A stretch of DNA of 64,000 nucleotides. It comes from Globodera rostochiensis (taxonomy: Eukaryota; Nematoda; Chromadorea; Rhabditida; Heteroderidae). Shown here one piece after another: positions 52,424-63,977 of the stretch. The notes below the pieces were generated by a model. It had not been told where the DNA came from. It made no database searches and was given only the letters and a program-made list of their open reading frames with translations. Positions within the stretch are counted from its first letter, which is position 1. Every line of letters begins with the position of its first letter. The position numbers were made by a program, and so were the translations under genes. Location: assembly GCA_018350325.1 (NCBI GenBank), contig JAEVLN010000064.1:24051-88050 (forward strand). Reading direction: 5' to 3'.

Positions 52424-52560
52424 AGAGGGGGGAGGGGGGGGGGGAGGGAGGGGGGGGGGGAGGGGGGGGAGGGGAGGGGGGAGGGGGGGGGGGGAGGGGA
52501 GGGGGGGGGGGGGAGGGGAGGGGGGGGGGGGGAGGGGGGAGAGGGGGGGAGAGGGGGGGC
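52424..52560. repeat. G-rich tract
   Basis: Almost only G with single A at intervals of 7-14 bases. Neighbouring 52340-52430 and 52640-52760 are also G-rich. No gene seen between 51.9 and 53.0 kb. Confidence 0.8.
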
Positions 52561-53058
52561 TGGCTGCTGGTAACCACCACACCTCCCCACTCCCACCACT
52601 TAACCCGAATGAATGAATGGATGGGAGGAAAATGGAGCGGCAAAGGGCGCCGGGGGGGGGGAAGGGGAGGGGAATTGGATTGGAGGGGAGGGGGTGGGGG
52701 GATAGAAGATGTTGTGGTTGTGGGGAATGAAAGGGGCGGGACGATCCGATCGGAGGGTAAATTGAAGGCAGGAGGGGAACTGCTGATCTGTTTATTGATC
52801 CTTATCACTGATTGAGCACTCCGATAAATAGGCATACCACACACAAAACACATACAAACAAAATATTACTAAAATCTGTTTAAAGGCAAAAAGGGCAGCC
52901 TCCGATCATCCAATCACCGGGGGGGGGGGGGGCAATCACCCCCAGGGGGGGGGGGGTCGCCCACCCGTTCACGGGGGTTCATCCCGTCTTTCTCTTTCTT
53001 CACTCCGCTTTTCCCTCTCTTTCGACAAATTTCAGCAGTAAAAGTAGCACATCCCTTC

Positions 53059-53821
53059 GGGGGCCGTAGTAAAAGAAGCTGGTCAAATAACGGAAGGAGC
53101 AACCATCAACCACCGTCATTTAACCCCGAAATATGTTCTTTTTACTACAAGGTTAAATAACCACCAGCATTATTATTTATTGCAAGTTTTATTATGAACC
53201 AAAGAGCTAACAAAGTTTCATAATAACCAAAATGTTTGAAAACAATAATTGAAAGCTCAAACTCTGCAATTTTTCATAAGCTTTTTGATAAATACTAATT
53301 AAGTTGGCCAAAAACCCATAGGGGGGACCCTTTTGGAAAATTTTTGAAAAAATTTTTTTACTAAAAATTGTCTGCAAATGGGTTATTTGATGCACTGATC
53401 ACGAATTCGTCAATAGAAAATAACTTGAGAATTTAAAGCGGGTTTTGAATCGGTTATATCGGAAGTTAAGTAACTATTTTCAAAATAAAATAAAAAATAT
53501 TTATACTTAAAATTCGACATGTAGAGAAGACTTCTATTTAGTAAAGTTTATTTGGTATTTTTATCTTTCTTTTTTTTTTTGAATTTTCAACAAAATTTTA
53601 AAATATTTGCAACCATGGGTCGGGTCAGGGTTGCATTTTAACCATGATCTCTGGTTAAATAACCATCAACCTGTTTCTTTTACTATCTGTTGCCAAACCA
53701 GCAACCATGGTGGTTGTATATCGTGGTCAAGTGACCATGAGCTCATGGTTTCTCATTTACTACCGGTTAACCACCATGGTTGTGGTTATTTAACCATTAC
53801 CACCTTTTTACTACGGCCCCC
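53059..53821. mobile_element. Inverted-repeat element with GGGGGCCGTAGTAAAA ends
   Basis: GGGGGCCGTAGTAAAA at 53059-53074 is matched in reverse complement at 53806-53821. The outer parts hold many GGTTAAATAACCA, AACCACCATGG and related palindromic words. The centre (53310-53480) is homologous to one arm plus core of foldback element 4 at 15605-16226, so it is a composite. A target duplication is hidden by flanking G-runs. Confidence 0.7.
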
Positions 53822-54239
53822 GGGGGGGGGGGGGGAAATGGCACTAATTATATGTATCTATTGGGCTATTGGGGTGTATGTGTCGATGGGTGAGATGACC
53901 TGGCAAGAATTTTGAGTGGGGGAGGGGACGGGGAATAATTAGTCGAGAATTGGAAGGACCGGCACTTCGTTGGAGTGAAGCGATTTCCTCTGATGCTTAG
54001 CCTTCGCACACACAATAATATGCATATGAGCGCATAACATGTGGCTGGGGAGGGGGCACATCTGTTGGGGAAAGCTGCTGAAAGCGGAGGGGGGGGGGGG
54101 GTAAAAATGGCTGTCAAGAAGGAAACGAAGGGGTGGGGGGGGGCGATTGAAAAAAGAGATGAAAGAAAAGGACGAAGAGCAGAGGACAAAGATGAACACA
54201 TTTGGGGGGAGGGGGGTTTGGATACAAAAATCAGAAATG

Positions 54240-54612
54240 GGAGGGAGGGGGGGGGGGAGGGAGAGGGGGGTAGGGGAGGGGGGGGGGGGAGGGGGAAGAG
54301 GTGGTGGGAGGGGGGGGGGAGGGGGAAGAGGTGGTGGGAGGGGGGGGGGAGGAGGGAGAGGGGGTGGGAGGGGGGGGAGGAGGGAGAGGGGGTGAGAGGG
54401 GGGGGGGGAGGAGGGAGAGGGGGTGGGAGGGGGGGGAGGAGGGAGAGGGGGTGGGAGGGGGGGGGGAGGAGGGAGAGGGGGTGAGAGGGGGGGGGGAGGA
54501 GGGAGAGGGGGTGAGAGGGGGGGGGGAGGAGGGAGAGGGGGTGGGAGGGGGGAGGAGGGAGAGGGGGTGGGAGACTGGGGGGAGGGAGAGGGGGTGCGAG
54601 GAGGGGGGAGGA
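54240..54612. repeat. G-rich minisatellite, about 30-bp unit
   Basis: About twelve units of the type GGGTGGGAGGG(G)n followed by AGGAGGGAGAGG, in tandem. Open in all plus frames because T is rare; peptides are Gly/Arg/Glu only and not credible as protein. Confidence 0.85.
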
Positions 54613-55595
54613 ATCACTTCAGCACCAAAATGAATGGGAGGAACACAACACAAAAGTGGGAGCCAAGAGGATTTGAATTGCGGTCGAGAGGAGAAAGATG
54701 GATGGCATGATAAGAAAAAGAGGCGGGGGGGGGGATGGCATAACAGCAGAAACGATAAAGTCGGGAGCGAAGACCTTGAGCTGAATGAATGGAGGTGAAG
54801 GTCCCCCCCCCCCCCCCCCCGGGAGTCGGAGAGGACGAGAATGTGCAAAGAATGGGCTAATAATTAGGCACAGACAGTCAACAGAAACACCTCCTTTACA
54901 ATAAAACGTTGGATTGTTACGTAAAACTTGCATTTCTCGACCTGAATGAGTTGTGGGGAACAAACAAAACACCAACGGGGTACAACAAACCCGCATGGGG
55001 TTTTGTACGATTTGGGGAAGCGACATTCGAAGTTCGGGATATTCGAATTAGACCTCCCCCTCAACTACCCCAATGTGTATATGTACTACATAAATGATTG
55101 TTGGGATAGGTAACATAATGGCAAAGTTTTACAATACATAATTACCTAATTATGCGTTTGAATTAAGCAGCGGCGAATTGCCTGCCACGTTGCTTATACA
55201 CAAAAAGCCTATTCTTTTATAATTAACAAATGAGCAATAATAGAAACAAAAGCAAAAGTGCGAAACCGGCGGATTAAATGTTAAAACTGTGGGCGTTGGC
55301 CTTAGTCCAAAAGTGTCGTGGTTTGGTGAGCTGAGAGAACCAACCCTTTGAGAAGCGACTGACGGGGGAAGGGAAGCGAAAGAATCGATCGCCTCGGGGG
55401 AAGGAAAAAGTCGAAGGAAGAGAGAAAGAGAGAGAGGACAAGAGAAGGGACAAAATAACACTGAGACAGAGAAAGGGAAAGGGAAGAGACAGAAGAAAGT
55501 GAAAATGCCGTTGCCACACCGTTGTTGGGTTGGGTTAGAAAATGAATGCATTCAACTGCGACGATCGGTCAATTGGCAAAGTGAGAAGAGCGAAA

Positions 55596-55812
55596 GTTGG
55601 GGGGGGGGGGGGTAGAGGGGGGGGGAGAGGGGGGGAGAGGGGGAGAGGGAGGGGGGGGGGAGAGGGGGGGAGAGAGGGGGAGGGTAGAGGGGGGGAGGGG
55701 GGGAGAGAGGGGGGGGGGTAGAGGGGGGGAGAGGGGAGGGGGGGGGGAAGGGGGGGGAGGGGGGGGGGAGAGGGAGGGGGGGGGAGAGGGGGGGGAAAGA
55801 AGGGGGGGGGAG
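55596..55812. repeat. G-rich tract
   Basis: GGGGGTAGAGGGGGGGGAGA-type repeats. The surrounding 54.6-55.6 kb and 55.8-56.2 kb are ordinary non-coding sequence with no gene that I can support. Confidence 0.8.
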
Positions 55813-56776
55813 TGGCACATAAAGTAGGAGTAATTCAGTTGCACTAAACGGGGGGGGGGATCTGTCCGGGGAGTGATTTGTTGGGTATTAATGGAACAAC
55901 AATTAGCGGGGGAGGGGGCTTTGGCTGAATCAATTCGCCCCTTCCACAAGGGGAAGGCGGCCGTCCATCAATCAATCAAATTGTTTTTTGTGCCTGGAAG
56001 GCATTTTAAATGCAAATTATTTGCTGGGGAAGGGACTTTTATTACAATTTGCGGTATTAATGCAAAGGTTCGGCCATTCAATGGACAGCCATCGCTAATA
56101 AATGTACGCACCTCGCCAAATTATGCAATTGGAAGGGTAATAAACAGTAAATTATGCGCTAAAGCAGCATATTTGTGCGCCAACATTGCTTCTTATTGGG
56201 ACGGACGGACGGACGGGCGGGCGGGACAATGATGGGAATAAATGAAACGGCGGATAAAAGCGGGCAAAGGGAAAAGGGGGGGGGGGGAGGGGGGGGAGGG
56301 GGAGGGGACAACCCAAAACGAAAGACGTCAAAGGCAAAGGGCGGGAGACTCTGTCGGGAAGGGAAGTTCCGAAGGTCGAGAGGGGGGGGGGAGATAATGA
56401 GGGAGAGATAAGACAGGAATCGGCGGATAAATGGATGAGCAATTTTTGATGGGTAAATGGGAGGGAGGGAGACAAAGAGAGAAAGGGGGGGGCGGAAGAG
56501 GGGGGCGGGGGGGGGACATTCCCTCCCATCCATCACTCGGACAAAACAAACACCGACCAAACTCTTCTTTTGGTGTCCCCCTCCCTCCGACTCCTTCCGA
56601 TCTCGACGACACATCGACGAGGCCACCTTGCGGAAAATGAGCTAAAGGAGGAGGCGAAAGGCAAATGAAAAAAGGAGAGACAAAACTAAAAGAGGGAACC
56701 CAAAAAGTATGTCATGCTAAGAGCGGGCAGAAAACGATCAGACAATGTGAACTGATCCGAGTGATTGATTAGAAGC

Positions 56777-56856
56777 GGGGGGGGGGGGATCCGGCGGGTG
56801 TTCACGGCATTTCAGTGAGGGCGGGGGGGGGGGATCCGGCGGGTGTTCACGGCATT
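56777..56856. repeat. Short direct duplication
   Basis: GCGGGGGGGGG, then GATCCGGCGGGTGTTCACGG and CATT, occurs twice, about 45 bp apart. A similar duplicated G-run unit (GAATTTAATGTTGGG) is at 57285-57334. Confidence 0.85.
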
Positions 56857-57421
56857 GTTACAGTATGTATATGTACACACAATTTAGCGCCATTTTGGTG
56901 CCAAAAAGTGGCCTAAAAAAGACCCCTTTTGCAAAACACAGACAATTGACCCTCGAGGCAAAATTGGCGCCAAACGTCGGAAATGAAGAGAAAATGAGAG
57001 TAACGAGAGAGAGAGATAGAAGAGGAGAAAGAAAGAAAGAAAGAACGGAGAGCACAAATAATAAGAAACAAAAGTGGGCGGGGGCGAACTCGCCGCCGGC
57101 GTATTCACTCGTCGACCTTTCCTTTCGAACATTTTGGCGCGTTGGCCCACTGTTTAAAAAGAAAGATTCACAACACAAAACAACAGCAGAAAAGGGGGGG
57201 GGAAGGAAAAAAGGCGGGAAATGAATGGAATGAATGATGGCGTGACTAAATTCTGAGAGGGGAGAGGAGGGGGGGGGGACGGGGGGGGGAATTTAATGTT
57301 GGGGGGGGGGACGGGGGGGGGAATTTAATGTTGGGATGGACTGGATGATGATTTTGAAGATCAGTTGATGAGGGTGGGAATGGGCACCGGGGCAGGGAGG
57401 GACGGGCAAATTGAGTTTTAG

Positions 57422-57625
57422 GACTGGCACCAGAGTGTTGTACCCTCGGGGGAGAGGCAATTGGTTGTGCCGGATGAATCTCCCCTAATTGCCCTTCCTC
57501 CAAATGCCATGCCATGCCAACATCCATCCAACGCGTCGATTGCCCAACTGTCGCCACACAATCGTCCAAATTGCATCCCATCCTTGCACAACATTCCATT
57601 AAGCCCAACATTTGGAGGGTTAAAG
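57422..57625 (+). CDS. Candidate internal exon of an unseen gene
   Basis: A 204-bp stretch is open in phase 0 between acceptor GAGTTTTAG and donor TTAAAG|GTAAGG. It encodes 68 residues rich in Pro, Ser, Asn and His (PLIALPPNAMPCQHPSNASI; NCIPSLHNIPLSPTFGGLK). The composition is that of a regulatory protein linker, unlike the surrounding G-rich frames. No start or end of the gene was found. The next plausible coding pieces, 57654-57880 and 62300-62490, are weaker. The flanking G-rich arrays would then be introns. The product is unknown. Confidence 0.4.
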
Positions 57626-58305
57626 GTAAGGATAAATTGGATTCTGAAATAAAATGGAAAAGATTGATGCTCTTATGGCAAAACCTGCTACTTTAAAACC
57701 TGAAGGAACTCAAAACCCGGGAATTGTCGATTTCCAGGGCAAAATGAGACCCAAAAGTGCAAAGAAACGAATGACCAACGCACAAATCCTAAGAAACTTG
57801 GCGCCCGTGCTAAGAACTCTCGAGCGCCAAGTTGGCGCCGCCAAAGTGACCGGATCCGACCATTGTCAACTTATGGGGGGGGGGGGGAACTCAAATGGCG
57901 CCAAAGTCGGTTTACTGCATAATCGACGTCATTATTTAAAGAGCCAGTCTTCCAATTATTTATTGCGTTGTTGTGGTTGCCGTGGGGGGGGAGACATTCG
58001 ATTTGCCCCTTCCCTCCCCCCCCACTCACCACCCCCCCCCCCCCCCCCACTCACCACAATCCCCCCCCCCCCCCCCCCCACTCACCACAATCCCCCCCCC
58101 GTTCGAATATTTATTATGTTGCCCCCCCCCCCCCCCCGAGCATCGCATTCCGCCACTGCGCATCCTTTTGCCCGCGCTTTTCCACAATAATGAAGGAAGG
58201 GTTGGGGGGGGGGGAGGGGACGCCGGTGGGCATTCGAACGTGGAGAAAGGGGAAAACAACGCAAAGCACAGCCATTCCCCCAACTCACGTCTGGGGCAAC
58301 GCCTC

Positions 58306-58321
58306 AATTTGGCGCCAAATT
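58306..58321. promoter_or_regulatory. E2F-like palindrome
   Basis: AATTTGGCGCCAAATT is a perfect 16-bp palindrome matching the E2F/DP consensus TTTSGCGC on both strands. Partial copies occur at 56964, about 57826 and 57896. Function is inference. Confidence 0.35.
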
Positions 58322-58339
58322 CGCGCGGGGATTGAAACA

Positions 58340-59640
58340 CGGAACATTGCGGGGGGAGGGGGGTGGGGGGGAATTGTGGGAGAGGGGGGAAGGGGGGTGG
58401 GGGTGGGGAATTGTGGGAGAGGGGGGGGGGAATTGTGGGAGAGGGGGGGAGGGGGATGGGGGTGGGGAATTGTGGGAGAGGGGGGAAGGGGGGTGGGGGT
58501 GGGGGGGGGAATTGTGGGAAGGGGGGGGGGAATTGTGGGAGAGGGGGGAAGGGGGGTGGGGGTGGGGAATTGTGGGAGAGGGGGGGGGGGAATTGTGGGA
58601 GAGGGGGGGAGGGGGGTGGGGGTGGGGAATTGTGGGAGAGGGGGGGGGGAATTGTGGGAGAGGGGGGGAGGGGGATGGGGGTGGGGAATTGTGGGAGAGG
58701 GGGGAAGGGGGGTGGGGGGTGGGGAATTGTGGGAGAGGGGGGGGAGGGGAATTGTGGGAGAGGGGGGAAGGGGGGTGGGGAATTGTGGGAGAGGGGGGGA
58801 GGGGAATTGTGGGAGAGGGGGGGAGGGGGGAGGGGGGTGGGGGGTGGAGAATTGTGGGAGAGGGGGGGGGGAGGAATTGTGGGAGAGGGGGGGGGGGGAT
58901 TGTGGGAGAGGGGGGTGGGGAATTGTGGGAGAGGGGGGGGGGGAATTGTGGGAGAGGGGGGGGGGAATTGTGGGAGAGGGGGGGGGGGGAATTGTGGGAG
59001 AGGGGGGGGGGGAATTGTGCGAGAGGGGGGGAGGATTGTGGGAGAGGGGGGGGGGAATTGTGGGAGAGGGGGGGGGAGGAATTGTGGGAGAGGGGGGGGG
59101 GGATTGTGGGAGAGGGGGGTGGGGAATTGTGGGAGAGGGGGGGGGGAATTGTGGGAGAGGGGGGGGGGGAATTGTGGGAGAGGGGGGGGGGAATTGTGGG
59201 AGAGGGGGGGAGGGGGATGGGGGTGGGGAATTGTGGGAGAGGGGGGAAGGGGGGTGGGGGTGGGGAATTGTGGGAGAGGGGGGGGAGGGGAATTGTGGGA
59301 GAGGGGGGAAGGGGGGTGGGGAATTGTGGGAGAGGGGGGGAGGGGAATTGTGGGAGAGGGGGGGGGAATTGTGGGAGAGGGGGGGGGGGGAAATTGTGGG
59401 AGAGGGGCGGGGGAGGAATTGTGCGAGAGGGGGGGGGGGATTGTGGGAGAGGGGGGGGGGGAATTGTGGGAGAGGGGGGGGGGGAATTGTGGGAGAGGGG
59501 GGGGGGGGAATTGTGCGAGAGGGGGGGGGGGAATTGTGCGAGAGGGGGGGAGGATTGTGGGAGAGGGGGGGGGGAATTGTGGGAGAGGGGGGGGGGAATT
59601 GTGGGAGAGGGGGGGGGAATTGTGGGAGAGAGGGGGGGAG
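58340..59640. repeat. G-rich minisatellite, GAATTGTGGGAGAG unit
   Basis: About 60 copies of a unit of roughly 18-30 bp, GGGAATTGTGGGAGAGGGGG, differing mainly in the length of the G-runs and in inserted AGGGGGTGGGGGTG blocks. Only plus-strand T in TTGTG breaks the purine run. All three plus frames are open. Confidence 0.92.
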
Positions 59641-61960
59641 GGGGAGGGAGAAGGGGAGGGGGAGGGAGAAGGGGAGGGGGAGGGAGAAGGGGGGGGGAGG
59701 GAGAAGGGGGGAGGGAAAGGAGGAGGGGGGAGGGGGAGGGAGAAGGGGAGGGGGAGGGAGAAGGGGAGGGGGAAAGGAGGAGTGGGGAGGGGAAGGAGGA
59801 GGGGGGAGGGGGAGGGAGAAGGGGAGGGGGAAAGGAGGAGTGGGGAGGGGAAGGAGGAGGGGGGAGGGGGGTGGGAGAAGGGGAGGGGGAGGGAGAAGGG
59901 GAGGGGGAAAGGAGGAGGGGGAGGGAAAGGAGGAGGGGGGAGGGGGAGGGAGAAGGGGAGGGGGAGGGAGAAGGGGGGGGGAAAGGAGGAGGGGGGGGAG
60001 AAGGAGAAGTGGAGGGGGAGGGAGAAGGGGAGGGGGAAAGGAGGAGTGGGGAGGGAAAGGAGGAGGGGGGAGGGGGAGGGAGAAGGGGAGGGGGAGGGAG
60101 AAGGGGAGGGGGAAAGGAGGAGTGGGGAGGGAAAAGGAGGAGGGGGGAGGGGGAGGGAGAAGGGGAGGGGGAGGGAGAAGGGGGGAGGGAAAGGAGGAGG
60201 GGGGGGGGGAGAAGGAGAAGGGGAGGGGGAGGGGGAGGGAGAAGGGGAGTGGGAGGGAGAAGGGGAGGGGGAAAGGAGGAGTGGGGAGGGAAAGGAGGAG
60301 GGGGGAGGGGGAGGGAGAAGGGGAGGGGGAGGGAGAAGGGGAGGGGGAGGGAGAAGGGGGGAGGGGGAGGGAGGAGGGGGGGGAGAAGGAGAAGGGGAGG
60401 GGGAGGGGGAGGGAGAGAAGGGGAGTGGGAGGGAGAAGGGGAGGGGGAAAGGAGGAGTGGGGAGGGAAAGGAGGAGGGGGAGGGGGGAGGGAGAAGGGGA
60501 GGGGGAGGGAGAAGGGGAGGGGGAAAGGAGGAGTGGGGAGGGAAAGGAGGAGGGGGGAGGGGGAGGGAGAAGGGGAGGGGGAGGGAGAAGGGGAGGGGGA
60601 AAGGAGGAGTGGGGAGGGAAAGGAGGAGGGGGGAGGGGGAGGGAGAAGGGGAGGGGGAAAGGAGGAGTGGGGAGGGAAAGGGGAGGGGGGAGGGGGGAGG
60701 GAGAAGGGGAGGGGGAGGGAGAAGGGGGGAGGGAAAGGAGGAGGGGGGGGAGAAGGAGAAGGGGAGGGGGAGGGGGAGGGAGAAGGGGAGTGGGAGGGAG
60801 AAGTGGAGGGGGAAAGGAGGAGTGGGGAGGGAAAGGAGGAGGGGGGAGGGGGAGGGAGAAAGGGAGGGGGAAAGGAGGAGTGGGGAGGGAAAGGAGGAGG
60901 GGGGAGGGGGAGGGAGAAAGGGAGGGGGAAAGGAGGAGTGGGGAGGGAAAGGAGGAGGGGGGAGGGGGAGGGAGAAGGGGAGGGGGAGGGGGAGGGAGAA
61001 GGGGAGGGGGAAAGGAGGAGTGGGAGGGAAAGGAGGAGGGGGGAGGGGGAGGGAGAAGGGGAGGGGGAAGGCGAAGGGGAGGGGGAAAGGAGGAGTGGGG
61101 AGGGAAAGGAGGAGTGGGGAGGGGAAGGAGGAGGGGGGAGGGGGCGGGAGAAGGGGAGGGGGAGGGAAAGGAGGAGGGGGGGAGAAGGAGAAGGGGAGGG
61201 GGAGGGGGAGGGAGAAGGGGAGGGGGAGGGAGAAGGGGAGGGGGAAAGGAGGAGTGGGGAGGGAAAGGAGGAGGGGGGAGGGGGAGGGAGAAGGGGAGGG
61301 GGAGGGCGAAGGGGAGGGGGAAAGGAGGAGTGGGGAGGGAAAGGAGGAGGGGGGAGGGGGAGGGAGAAGGGGAGGGGGGAAGGCGAAGGGGAGGGGGAAA
61401 GGAGGAGTGGGGAGGGAAAGGAGGAGTGGGGAGGGAAAGGAGGAGTGGGGAGGGAAAGGAGGAGTGGGGAGGGGAAGGAGGAGGGGGGAGGGGGAGGGAG
61501 AAGGGGAGGGGGAGGGAGAAGGGGGGGGAGGGAGAAGGGGGGGGAAAGGAGGAGGGGGGAGGGAAAGGAGGAGGGGGGGAGAAGGAGAAGGGGAGGGGGA
61601 GGGGGAGGGAGAAGGGGAGGGGGAGGGAGAAGGGGAGGGGGAAAGGAGGAGTGGGGAGGGAAAGGAGGAGGGGGGAGGGGGAGGGAGAAGGGGAGGGGGA
61701 GGGCGAAGGGGAGGGGGAAAGGAGGAGTGGGGAGGGAAAGGAGGAGGGGGGAGGGGGAGGGAGAAGGGGAGGGGGAAAGGGGGAGGGGGAAAGGAGGAGT
61801 GGGGAGGGAAAGGAGGAGGGGGGAGGGGGAGGGAGAAGGGGAGGGGGAGGGCGAAGGGGAGGGGGAAAGGAGGAGTGGGGAGGGAAAGGAGGAGGGGGGA
61901 GGGGGAGGGAGAAGGGGAGGGGGAAAGGGGGAGGGGGAAAGGAGGAGGGGGGAGAAGGAG
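59640..61960. repeat. 2.3-kb polypurine tract with higher-order repeats
   Basis: Almost only A and G. T appears only in AGTGGGG words and C in a few AGGCGAAGG or GGGCGGG words. Short words such as GGGAGAAGGGGAGGGGGA, AAAGGAGGAGTGGGGAGGGA and AAGGAGGAGGGGGGAGGG recur in a fixed order, giving higher-order units of about 60-200 bp. It joins the GAATTGTG array without a break. Confidence 0.92.
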
Positions 61961-63752
61961 TTTTTTGAGAGGAAAAGGTCGCGCGGATCAGTCAAATTCG
62001 AAGTGACAGCAAAAAACAGAGGGGGGAGTAGGGGGGATCAAACACCAGACCCTTTCGGGATGGTCGGAGAAGATATTAAAAAACGAAACGGTGACTGGGG
62101 GTTTTGCAATATTATCGGGCAATTAAGAGGCGGAAGAAGTGACCCTCGGGAAGATTGGAACAATGAATTAACTCTGATTGGGCGTGAGTAAAACGATGGC
62201 ATTACATAGGGAAGGAGTGGGGGGGGGGGTGATCGATCATTCAAAATGGCAATTCCCCCCTCCCCTCCCCCCGTGCCGTCCCAATTCCCTAACGCCAAAC
62301 TCTCTCCAAGGCCGTCCATGCCGCATACAATCGCTTTTTGTCTGCAAACATTGCACAACGCACACTTTATGTATTTATATGTTCGGCGGTGTCCACTCCA
62401 AAAGGATCCCCTCAAATGAGCCAGCCATTCATCAATGTCCGTCCTTGCCTAAATCTTCTTTTCTTCCGTTCTCGAAAGAGTCAGCCAACCGACTGACTGA
62501 ACATGGACATCGCCCCGTCCATAATTCAATGCCATTTTTGCTTGTCGGTGGCGTTTGGCTATTGCCCCCCCCCTTATCTCCCATTGCCATCTACAAGTCT
62601 CCCCCCCCCCCCCCCCCCTCCCCTCACAATTTCCGCCGATTGCTCCTTCCCATCTCGCACTGGCTGATCTATCCGTCCGTCGTCCAACCCGTCCAGCTCG
62701 AAACTGCTTCTAATGGGTCAGCAGTATAAAATTAATGTCGAAGGGATTAAAGTTAAAAGCTGTAAGGAATTAATAGACCATTTGTCGATTATCGTTCATC
62801 GAGTAGCTTTTGCTCATCTCGCATTGCCTCGAGAATTTTGTGACTAACTTAAGACGAGGCCCCCTTTTTGCTTTGTCCAAGGCCACAAGAGCAAAAAGAG
62901 GAATTGGTTGTGGTGAGAATGCGTTGTGGGGGACAATTTGAATGAGGGAAGAGACGCTGACCTTGGCAGCATGGGGGGGGGAGGTGGGGGGGGTGATCGA
63001 GTTATTTGGAATGGATGTGACGAACAGAGGGGGGGGGTAATTGGGGGGGGGGGGATGAAGCATTGTCGATGTGCGACCGAACCTTGAAGAAGCATTGAAG
63101 ATCACCACAACATTACTGATGCTTCTCAATGAATGAATGAATTAGGAAGCATTTGGCTAAATAAACAAAACAAACATCACGGAGAAGGCAATGAAAACAA
63201 AGAGATGATAAGGGAGGGAATTGTAAGCAGAGTGTCCGAAGGGTGTGTGTACAGTTATAAGCATTCGGTTTAGCTCTTATTTTCGTTCCTGCCTCCCCCC
63301 CCCCCCTTCCCCCCCCCCCTCTCCCCCCCCCCCCCTTCCCCACCACTCTCTTTCGTGTTTGTCTGTCCACCCTATCTCATATCCCCCCCCCCCTCCAATC
63401 CTTCAAAATGAGTTCATCACAAACATCCCCCCCCCCCCTCCCGGCCCCAAACGGAAGCGCATCTCATCCAACACGTAACGTAACAAATGCGTGAGCAGCG
63501 CTTTTAATAATGATGAAAATAATAATAATGCCGAGGCTGTGCCAACCAACCAACGTTCGTTCATCTTTCTCAATTGCCCAGCACTTTTGCTTCGGTTTCT
63601 CGTGCTTTGATCCTTCCCTGCTTTTTGTGTGGCCAAATGAACGTCCGTTTCGATGATTTGATCCAATTATAAATAATGAATATAAGCAAAAAATATTTTC
63701 GTTTATTAAAAAAAACTAAAACATATTTAATTTTTTTTACCAAATTCAGCAA
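61961..63752. other. Right-hand intergenic region, no supported gene
   Basis: It contains C- or G-runs at 62219, 62567, 62600, 62970, 63040 and 63296-63435. A short open stretch at 62304-62490 (KAVHAAYNRFLSANIAQRTL) is protein-like but has no splice signals I can trust. Confidence 0.4.
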
Positions 63753-63977
63753 TTAAAAGACGATGCCATAAACGCGACTTTTGCTCAAATCCGCTCTTCT
63801 GAAAGACGATCGCCCACTTCCCCTAAAGTGACGGCGGAATTCGCTTATGGAATTTCCGCCGGAGAAAGCCGCCGACCTTTGACTCCCCAATTTGACAGGG
63901 ATAGGCCATTCAAATAGCCATTCCATCATCTGAACAGGCAATTCCTTAAAGGGCTTAAGGCTAAATATAATAAGCAA
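63753..63977 (-). CDS. Possible C-terminal exon at the right edge
   Basis: Open on the minus strand from near the window edge to a stop at 63753-63755. It includes LPVQMMEWLFEWPIPVKLGS, FRRHFRGSGRSSFRRADLSK and the end SRVYGIVF. The sequence looks more protein-like than its neighbours, and CTGTTCAG before ATGATGGAATGG could be an acceptor. It is cut off by the window and not recognised. Confidence 0.3.
   Translation of the reverse strand: MLIIFSLKPFKELPVQMMEWLFEWPIPVKLGSQRSAAFSGGNSISEFRRHFRGSGRSSFRRADLSKSRVYGIVF

Noticed and set aside
55873..56232. 119-codon plus-strand frame
   Set aside because: No domain and no splice signals. The surrounding DNA is rich in ATGCAAATT-type words that fit non-coding sequence better.
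57968..62191. Open frames of 1200-1400 codons in three plus frames and one minus frame
   Set aside because: They translate a purine-only or G-rich satellite into Gly/Glu/Arg or Pro/Ser/Leu repeats. Absence of stops follows from base composition, and all frames are equally open.
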